Program-made: the position numbers and the translations under genes
In this document: positions 12,468 through 17,754 of the stretch, one piece after another
How positions within the stretch are numbered: the stretch's first letter is position 1
How the letters are laid out: every line of letters starts with the position of its first letter
Origin: Flavobacteriaceae bacterium
Lineage (GTDB): Bacteria > Bacteroidota > Bacteroidia > Flavobacteriales > Flavobacteriaceae
Length of the DNA: 17,754 nt
Direction of reading: 5' to 3'
Assembly: GCA_029247985.1 (NCBI GenBank)
Contig: JAQWKF010000064.1
Span: 1 to 17,754, forward strand
The notes under the pieces: generated by a model
What the model was told of the DNA's origin: nothing
Seen by the model: the letters and a program-made list of their open reading frames with translations, nothing else
Database searches by the model: none

Positions 12468-15400
12468 ATGAATCCAGCAACTCGCTTGCTTTCTTTTCTG
12501 TTTTCTACCCGTTTAACAGCCATCCTTTTTATCGCTTTTTCAATTGCTATGGCAGTTGGAACTTTTGTAGAAAGTGCATACAATACCACAACGGCTCGCA
12601 TTTGGATTTACAACGCGTGGTGGTTTGAACTAATGATGATTTTCTTCGTCATAAATTTTATTGGAAACATTAAGAGATATCGTCTTTTCAAATGGGAGAA
12701 ATGGCCCTTGCTGTTGTTGCATTTGTCTTGGATACTCATAATAGTTGGTGCTGGTATTACGCGTTACATTGGTTTTGAAGGGGTTATGCCCATACGAGAA
12801 GGGGAGTCGACTCAGCAATATTTGTCTGAAAAAACATATCTGTCTGTATTTATTGATGGTGAGATAGATGGGCAACCGCGGAGAAAATTACTTGAGGACG
12901 ATATTTTATTTGCCGAAGCTGCTAATAATGCCTTTCGATGGAAGAACGATTTTAACGGCATCCCGTTCTCTGTTTCTTATGTAGATTTTATCAGTGGTGC
13001 TGAAGAAACATTGGTTGAAGATCTTAATGGAGATATGTATCTTAAGATTGTTGAGGCAGGCGATGGGAATCGTCACGATCACTTTCTTAAAATGGGGGAA
13101 GTGGCAAGTATTCACAACATATTATTTGCCTTTAATGCCCACACTGATGGCGCTATAAATATTACGCTAGACGAAACCAATAATTACAGCATACAGTCGC
13201 CTTTTGAAGGCACATACCTTCGTATGGCTGACCAACAGCAAGGAAGCCTTCTTGCCAATACTTCGCAACCCCTGATGCTACGTACACTTTATAGTACTGC
13301 TGGAATGCAATTTGTGTTTCCAGACCCTGCAATGATTGGCTCTTATCAAATTGTACCTGTAGAAGACAAGGAAACCGCTATACAAGACGCGCTGACGATA
13401 CAGCTTACTGCCAATGGTGCACAAGAGCACGTAACTGTTTTAGGCGCTAAGGGCGTTGCAAATTCCCCTGTTCAAGTTGAACTTGGTGGCTTGGAATTTT
13501 GGGTTACTTATGGCTCCAAGCAAGTTGACCTCCCATTCTCTATAAGGCTCAATGATTTTATTGCAGAAAAGTACCCGGGTACTGAGAAAAGCTACAGCAG
13601 CTTTATGAGCAAGGTAACAGTGCTAGATGATCCAACTTTTGACCACGATATTTACATGAACCACATTCTCAATCACAAAGGCTATCGCTTTTTCCAAGCA
13701 TCATTTGATCCAGATGAAAAGGGAACCGTATTATCAGTAAATCATGATGCCGCGGGAACAGCTGTTACGTATGCAGGGTATTTTTTGCTTTATATAGGCT
13801 TGTTGGGCTTGATGTTTTTTGGAAAAACACGGTTTAAAAAGCTTGCTAAAATGTTGGAAGACATACGCCTTAAAAAAGCTGCATTGACTTTGATAATATT
13901 TTTGAGTGCTACTTCAGCTTATGCTCAGCATCAGCACCAACCTCCAAGCTTTGCGATTGACTCAGTATTACAAGCTGATGCTATGCCTGCCGACGAGGCT
14001 GCTAAGTTTGGTGCTTTGGTCATACAAGATCAAGGAGGGCGTATGAAGCCCGCCAATACTTTTGCTTCAGAACTGGTTCGAAAGGTGAGCAAGTCCGATC
14101 ATTACAAATCGTTAGATGCTAATCAGGTATTGTTGTCCATTACCCAGAATCCAATAATTTGGTACCAAGTTCCTTTTGTGTATTTGAAGCGTGGAAATGA
14201 CAGCATTCGTTCACTTATTGGTGTGGGTCAAAAAGCCAAATACGCTTCTTTTGCAAACTTCTTTGATCCCCAGGGAAATTATAAGTTGGCACCCTATTTA
14301 GAGGCTGCTTATAAATCTGCCACTCCGAATCAGTTTCAAAAAGACTTTATTGAAACAGATCGAAAAGTAAACTTGCTTTTTTCAGCATTGGAAGGAAAGG
14401 TATTGCGCATCTTCCCAGTACCGAATGACGAAAATAACCGTTGGGTTTCACCAACCGAAGTGGATGAAATTAATTTTGTGGGTGTAGACTCACTTTATTT
14501 AAACAACGTAGTGCCGTTATATCTGACTTCATTACGACAGGGTAAAACCTCCTTAGATTACACACAAGCCGATCAGTTACTAGAGAGCTTGAAGGGTTAT
14601 CAAAAGAAATACGGGGCTTCGATTATACCGACTGAAGATCAAATAAAAGCAGAACTTTTATACAACAAATACGATATTTTTAAGCGCTTGTTTAGTTGGT
14701 ATATGTATGCGGGGACGTTGCTGTTTTTTCTGTTGATTGCCCAAATGCTTTACGACGTACGTTTTTTACGTGGAGTTGTTGGTTTTTTTGTGGTTGTGAT
14801 ATCACTTCTTTTCGTGCTACACACCGCAGGACTGGCTGCTAGATGGTATATTTCTGGCCACGCCCCTTGGAGTGATGCCTATGAATCCATGATTTATGTA
14901 GCTTGGGCAACCATGGGAATGGGGTTAGCTTTTGGACGCAAATCCAAACTAACCATTGCTGCAACTGCTTTTGTAGCTTCCATGGTCTTGATGATTGCCC
15001 ATTGGAATTGGATGGATCCTGAAATAGCGAACCTCGTACCTGTGCTTGACAGTTACTGGCTAATGATTCATGTCGCGGTAATAGTGGGGAGTTATGGACC
15101 ATTTACTTTGGGTATGATATTGGGTGTTATTTCTCTTATTTTAATGCTATTAACCACCGATCGGACCGCTGATAAAATGCGCTTAAACTTGGCAGAGCTT
15201 ACCGTTGTTAACGAACTCGCATTGACCGTAGGCTTGATTATGTTAACCATTGGAAATTTTCTGGGGGGACAATGGGCAAATGAAAGCTGGGGGCGTTATT
15301 GGGGCTGGGATCCCAAAGAGACTTGGGCGTTGATAAGTATTTTGGTATATGCATTTGTCTTACACATGCGTTTGGTACCAGGATTACGTGGCAAATGGAT

Positions 15401-15599
15401 TTTTAGTGTGATGTCGGTATTGGCTTTTGCCAGTATCATGATGACCTATTTTGGTGTTAATTTTTATTTGACAGGCCTACATTCCTATGCGAGTGGAGAC
15501 AAGGTTATCACACCTAACTTTGTGTATTATTCTTTGGCATTTATTGTTATATTATCTGCTGTATCTTATGGAAAATCAAAAAAGTACTTTTCGAAATAG
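12468..15599 (+). CDS. ccsBA: Fused cytochrome c synthase CcsBA (ResB-ResC)
   Basis: The 1043-residue membrane protein exports heme and attaches it to apocytochrome c (system II). The ResB/CcsB half has helices near 12-30, 50-66 and 80-98, a large periplasmic domain, and a helix near 433-450. The CcsA half begins after a second soluble region (about 490-735) and has the heme-handling motif W-G-x-W-D with Trp945, Trp947 and Asp948. Four His residues match the known CcsBA set by order and context: His85 (L-L-H-L-S), His785 (L-H-T-A-G), His966 (V-L-H-M-R) and His1005 (G-L-H-S-Y), the last pair 39 residues apart. At the junction, residues 470-485 form a signal-peptide-like segment ending S-A-Y-A/Q. 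The next gene starts inside its 3' end. Confidence 0.95.
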   Translation: MNPATRLLSFLFSTRLTAILFIAFSIAMAVGTFVESAYNTTTARIWIYNAWWFELMMIFFVINFIGNIKRYRLFKWEKWPLLLLHLSWILIIVGAGITRYIGFEGVMPIREGESTQQYLSEKTYLSVFIDGEIDGQPRRKLLEDDILFAEAANNAFRWKNDFNGIPFSVSYVDFISGAEETLVEDLNGDMYLKIVEAGDGNRHDHFLKMGEVASIHNILFAFNAHTDGAINITLDETNNYSIQSPFEGTYLRMADQQQGSLLANTSQPLMLRTLYSTAGMQFVFPDPAMIGSYQIVPVEDKETAIQDALTIQLTANGAQEHVTVLGAKGVANSPVQVELGGLEFWVTYGSKQVDLPFSIRLNDFIAEKYPGTEKSYSSFMSKVTVLDDPTFDHDIYMNHILNHKGYRFFQASFDPDEKGTVLSVNHDAAGTAVTYAGYFLLYIGLLGLMFFGKTRFKKLAKMLEDIRLKKAALTLIIFLSATSAYAQHQHQPPSFAIDSVLQADAMPADEAAKFGALVIQDQGGRMKPANTFASELVRKVSKSDHYKSLDANQVLLSITQNPIIWYQVPFVYLKRGNDSIRSLIGVGQKAKYASFANFFDPQGNYKLAPYLEAAYKSATPNQFQKDFIETDRKVNLLFSALEGKVLRIFPVPNDENNRWVSPTEVDEINFVGVDSLYLNNVVPLYLTSLRQGKTSLDYTQADQLLESLKGYQKKYGASIIPTEDQIKAELLYNKYDIFKRLFSWYMYAGTLLFFLLIAQMLYDVRFLRGVVGFFVVVISLLFVLHTAGLAARWYISGHAPWSDAYESMIYVAWATMGMGLAFGRKSKLTIAATAFVASMVLMIAHWNWMDPEIANLVPVLDSYWLMIHVAVIVGSYGPFTLGMILGVISLILMLLTTDRTADKMRLNLAELTVVNELALTVGLIMLTIGNFLGGQWANESWGRYWGWDPKETWALISILVYAFVLHMRLVPGLRGKWIFSVMSVLAFASIMMTYFGVNFYLTGLHSYASGDKVITPNFVYYSLAFIVILSAVSYGKSKKYFSK

Positions 15600-15792
15600 C
15601 CTCCGTTGGTGGTTGTATTCTGTAGGTGGGTTGGTCCTTGTGGGTGCTGGCTTGAGTGTATTAGGTGAGGCTATTATTGCAAAGAGTAGGGGTGAGGCAT
15701 GGTTTTTGGTTGGTACATTTGCGTTGATTTTAGTTAATTCAGGAATATGTTTAGTAGCGGGAGCGGTTATACTTCGATTGAAAAAGGATTAA
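15568..15792 (+). CDS. Small two-helix membrane protein
   Basis: Starting at the ATG 15568, this encodes 74 residues. Two hydrophobic helices lie at about 16-35 and 45-67, separated by K-S-R-G-E-A-W. The termini are basic (R-N-S-L-R-W-W before, R-L-K-K-D after). A longer open frame from 15487 exists, but that extension lies inside the ccsBA coding sequence in another frame, so the internal ATG is preferred. It overlaps ccsBA by 32 bases and the next gene by up to 46, so translation is probably coupled. The function is unknown. Position suggests a role near cytochrome c maturation or simply a shared message. Confidence 0.75.
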   Translation: MENQKSTFRNSLRWWLYSVGGLVLVGAGLSVLGEAIIAKSRGEAWFLVGTFALILVNSGICLVAGAVILRLKKD

Positions 15793-16397
15793 TCTTATTT
15801 CTTTTTAGCAGCCTTCTTTATGCACAAGAGCAAAAGGGTGGTTCCTCCTTTCCCAAAATAGACACCCCAAAACCTAATTATGGGCTGTTAATTCCAGAAG
15901 AAAAGGTTGAAGACTACTCTTTTCTGGACAAGCCCAAATCAAATAATAATTCCATGATGGATAGCGAGGACTTTATTGATCCTGGAGACCGTTACCTCAA
16001 AAAATTAAAAAAAGATAGCCCAATACCCAATAATATATATTTGGGGGATACTTACCTTGGAGACGTTAGAACCAATGCTTCTTATGCGCAAATTGTTTGT
16101 CGTGATCATGAATATGAGGACGGAGATCGCGTTCGTATTTCTGTAAATGAGGAGGAGGTTATTCCGAACTTACTACTTAAAAATCAATTTTTTGTTTTAA
16201 AACTTCCACTCGTACAAGGGTTTAATAAAATTGATTTTCAAGCCCTGAATCAGGGTTCATCTGGCCCTAATACTGCGGAGCTTCGGGTATTTGATGATAA
16301 TGGAGTTGCATTGGCAGCACACAAATGGAATCTTTCTACAGGATCAACGGCAACTATGATAATTGTTAAAGAAGGTGAGGATATTTTGCCTCAATAA
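15747..16397 (+). CDS. Conserved secreted protein of unknown function
   Basis: From ATG 15747 this is 216 residues. A hydrophobic signal segment (about 14-25) ends L-L-Y-A/Q. The first 13 residues look unlike a signal peptide n-region. An ATT at 15777 would give M-E-K-G-L-I-L-F and a more normal one, so the true start is uncertain. The mature part has a Pro/Lys-rich linker (I-D-T-P-K-P-N-Y), then F-I-D-P-G-D-R-Y-L. It then has a beta-rich domain with Y-L-G-D-V-R-T, D-G-D-R-V-R-I-S-V-N-E and N-K-I-D-F-Q-A-L-N-Q-G-S-S-G-P-N-T-A-E. This domain resembles a secreted family I recall from Flavobacteria with no known function. It converges with the xylanase gene, with only four bases between the stop codons and no terminator hairpin. 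Confidence 0.8.
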   Translation: MFSSGSGYTSIEKGLILFLFSSLLYAQEQKGGSSFPKIDTPKPNYGLLIPEEKVEDYSFLDKPKSNNNSMMDSEDFIDPGDRYLKKLKKDSPIPNNIYLGDTYLGDVRTNASYAQIVCRDHEYEDGDRVRISVNEEEVIPNLLLKNQFFVLKLPLVQGFNKIDFQALNQGSSGPNTAELRVFDDNGVALAAHKWNLSTGSTATMIIVKEGEDILPQ

Positions 16398-16401
16398 AAG
16401 C

Positions 16402-17457
16402 TTAGAGTGCGTTTAAAAAACCGTAAAAAGCAGGCTTTGGCTGTAAGTTTTCATCGTAAATACATGGCCAATCTTTCATCTTAAAAAAACGATTAATCCA
16501 AGTATCTCGATCGTTAAACCCCCAAAAGGTTATGCCGTACTGTTGTTCTTTTGGTACAATATCTTGGTATATTTTTACCAAATCTGCATATTTTTTGGCT
16601 TGGGCATTTAGCATTTCTTTTGTGGTGGTATTATATCGCTGAATGCCGCCTCCTTTACTGTCGTCGTGCGTGTTAAATATGATGTCAACTTCAGACAGGT
16701 GAATTTGCAAGCCAGTGTCTGCAGCACGTTTTAACGTATACGCAATAATTTCGTCAGGTATGTCCATACGAATGTGCATTTGGAATCCAATACCAGAAAT
16801 GGGTACCCCATGTCGTTGGAAGTCCTCCACCATTTTCATCATGGTATTGAATTTAAGCGTGTCGCGCTCTATGTTAAAGTCATTGTAGAATAAAATGGCA
16901 TTGGGATCTGCCTCATGTGCATATCGAAATGCCTTCTCGATATAAGATTCCCCCATAGCTTTGTACCATATACTTTCAGTTCTAAAACCAGCTCCTTTTG
17001 TTTTCAAGCCCTCGTTTACAACATCCCAGCCATGCACAACGCCTTTGTATTTTCCAACATAGGTTTGGATATAATTTTTCATAAAATTTTCAAGCCATGT
17101 CGGGTCTTTCTTTGCCTTTTTTTCAATCCATCTAGGCGTGGCACTGTGCCATATTAGAGTATGCCCAAAAAGCCTTTGGTTGTTGTTTTTAGTATAAGCG
17201 ACTATACTATCTACCCGATCCCATTTAAAAACCCCCGATTTTGGCGCAATTTGATACATTTTCATATCGCTTCCTGCCGTATAGCTATCAAAGTGATGTT
17301 GCTGTAACGCTTGTAGTTTGGTGTCCTTCATAAAGGGTACAAAACGCATAGAGGAGCCAATTGGGAAATTTGCTTTTGATTTCAACGAAGTGGTGTGGTC
17401 TTGTGCTATAGACTGCGTTATGAAAAGACATAAAATAAATGAATAAATGCGCGTCAT
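16402..17457 (-). CDS. Secreted GH10 endo-beta-1,4-xylanase
   Basis: Starting at the ATG 17455-17457, this has 351 residues with a signal peptide (1-18, M-T-R-I-Y-S-F ... Q-S-I-A/Q). The open frame reaches 17535, but that extension overlaps the alkB end and would bury the signal peptide. A single GH10 TIM barrel follows. The substrate-contact segment G-H-T-L-I-W-H lies at 98-104. The acid/base Glu149 is in W-D-V-V-N-E. The nucleophile Glu256 is in H-L-S-E-V-D, and W-G-F-N-D-R-D-T-W is near the C-terminus. The family cleaves internal xylan linkages and retains configuration. There is no carbohydrate-binding module and no type IX sorting domain, so it is probably periplasmic. It lies 32 bases after the AlkB-like gene on the same strand. 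Confidence 0.95.
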   Translation of the reverse strand: MTRIYSFILCLFITQSIAQDHTTSLKSKANFPIGSSMRFVPFMKDTKLQALQQHHFDSYTAGSDMKMYQIAPKSGVFKWDRVDSIVAYTKNNNQRLFGHTLIWHSATPRWIEKKAKKDPTWLENFMKNYIQTYVGKYKGVVHGWDVVNEGLKTKGAGFRTESIWYKAMGESYIEKAFRYAHEADPNAILFYNDFNIERDTLKFNTMMKMVEDFQRHGVPISGIGFQMHIRMDIPDEIIAYTLKRAADTGLQIHLSEVDIIFNTHDDSKGGGIQRYNTTTKEMLNAQAKKYADLVKIYQDIVPKEQQYGITFWGFNDRDTWINRFFKMKDWPCIYDENLQPKPAFYGFLNAL

Positions 17458-17489
17458 ATGTTGTTGTGTAGATGCTGTAGTGCTTACAG

Positions 17490-17754
17490 TTATTGATCGG
17501 TTACGTCTAGCTTTGGATGCATGATACTGTACCATAAGGGGGGTAACAATGCCAAAAGCATAGAGGCTGGATATCCAAATGGCATCGTTGGGCTATTTTC
17601 GATACTTTCTAATACTTGATATTTTTTTGATGCTCGGAAGTGATGATCGCTGTGTCTTGTCAATTCATACAAAACGATCCTGCCCATAACATGGTCAGAG
17701 TTCCAAGAATGTATGTTTTGCACCTTTTCATATTTACCATTGATTTTTTTTCGC
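17490..17754 (-). CDS. alkB: AlkB-type alkane monooxygenase, C-terminal part
   Basis: The gene enters from the right edge: the frame is open through 17754 and stops at 17490-17492, leaving about 87 codons. The segment contains K-Y-E-K-V-Q, then H-S-W-N-S-D-H-V, then the third histidine box L-T-R-H-S-D-H-H. It then has Q-V-L-E, S-P-T-M-P-F-G-Y and L-L-A-L-L-P-P-L-W, which are the ordered hallmarks of the C-terminal part of membrane di-iron alkane hydroxylases. The His residues bind the di-iron centre on the cytoplasmic side of the inner membrane. The GTG at 17721-17723 is not the start, because coding continues upstream of it. Whether the true substrate is an alkane or another fatty chain cannot be told from this part. 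Confidence 0.85.
   Translation of the reverse strand, partial: RKKINGKYEKVQNIHSWNSDHVMGRIVLYELTRHSDHHFRASKKYQVLESIENSPTMPFGYPASMLLALLPPLWYSIMHPKLDVTDQ

Noticed and set aside
15487..15567. N-terminal extension of the small membrane protein
   Set aside because: Lies entirely inside ccsBA in another frame and adds a sequence unlike the rest. The ATG at 15568 gives a sensible two-helix protein.
17458..17535. N-terminal extension of the xylanase
   Set aside because: It would overlap the AlkB coding sequence and place 26 non-signal residues ahead of a clear signal peptide.
17490..17723. Stand-alone 77-residue protein starting at GTG 17723
   Set aside because: The frame continues upstream to the window edge with AlkB-like residues, so this is the end of a longer gene.
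1..17754. CRISPR array, insertion sequence or riboswitch
   Set aside because: No regularly spaced repeats, no transposase or paired terminal inverted repeats, and no recognisable aptamer fold were seen on either strand.

Overview
The window looks like chromosomal DNA from a member of the Bacteroidota, most likely a marine-type Flavobacteriaceae. The evidence is AT-rich DNA, frequent promoter elements of the Bacteroidetes type (TTTG ... TAnnTTTG, for example 6479-6509), almost no Shine-Dalgarno sites, a type IX secretion sorting domain, signal peptides ending in F-A-Q / F-S-Q, a fused CcsBA cytochrome c synthase, and porin, HMG-CoA lyase and DUF3575 sequences of flavobacterial style. The species cannot be named from the sequence.

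Region 1 (1-3700) is accessory in character. A tRNA-His with its terminator is followed by about 430 bases of debris. That debris holds an 11-bp tandem repeat plus a third partial copy, and two overlapping gene-end-like reading frames. Next come four minus-strand genes for exported proteins: an outer-membrane barrel, a CsgG/GNA1162-like secreted protein, an unknown secreted protein and a very small T9SS cargo. A roughly 410-base gap with a strong hairpin follows. The region ends at a scar where the 3' end of an unknown minus-strand gene abuts the 3' half of a DUF3575 outer-membrane gene head to head. No integrase, transposase or CRISPR array is present.

Region 2 (3700-6450) holds an M28 metallopeptidase lipoprotein and a DUF3050 protein on the minus strand, and a divergent HMG-CoA lyase on the plus strand.

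Region 3 (6480-8690) is a compact three-gene unit behind a near-ideal flavobacterial promoter: an OprO/P-like porin, a membrane-anchored FMN-binding-domain protein with a covalent flavinylation motif, and a four-helix membrane protein with an H-T-H pair at the membrane surface. This unit is the best candidate in the window for a poorly described system, possibly an extracytoplasmic flavin redox relay linked to an outer-membrane pore.

Region 4 (8699-12406) is guaB followed directly by a parvulin-like lipoprotein and a SurA-type chaperone with two parvulin domains. These form one tight cluster that joins purine synthesis to outer-membrane protein folding.

Region 5 (12447-16397) is the fused cytochrome c synthase CcsBA, overlapped by a small two-helix membrane protein, itself overlapped by a conserved secreted protein. 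Region 6 (16402-17754, minus) holds a secreted GH10 xylanase preceded by the 3' end of an alkane-hydroxylase-type (AlkB) gene that runs off the right edge.
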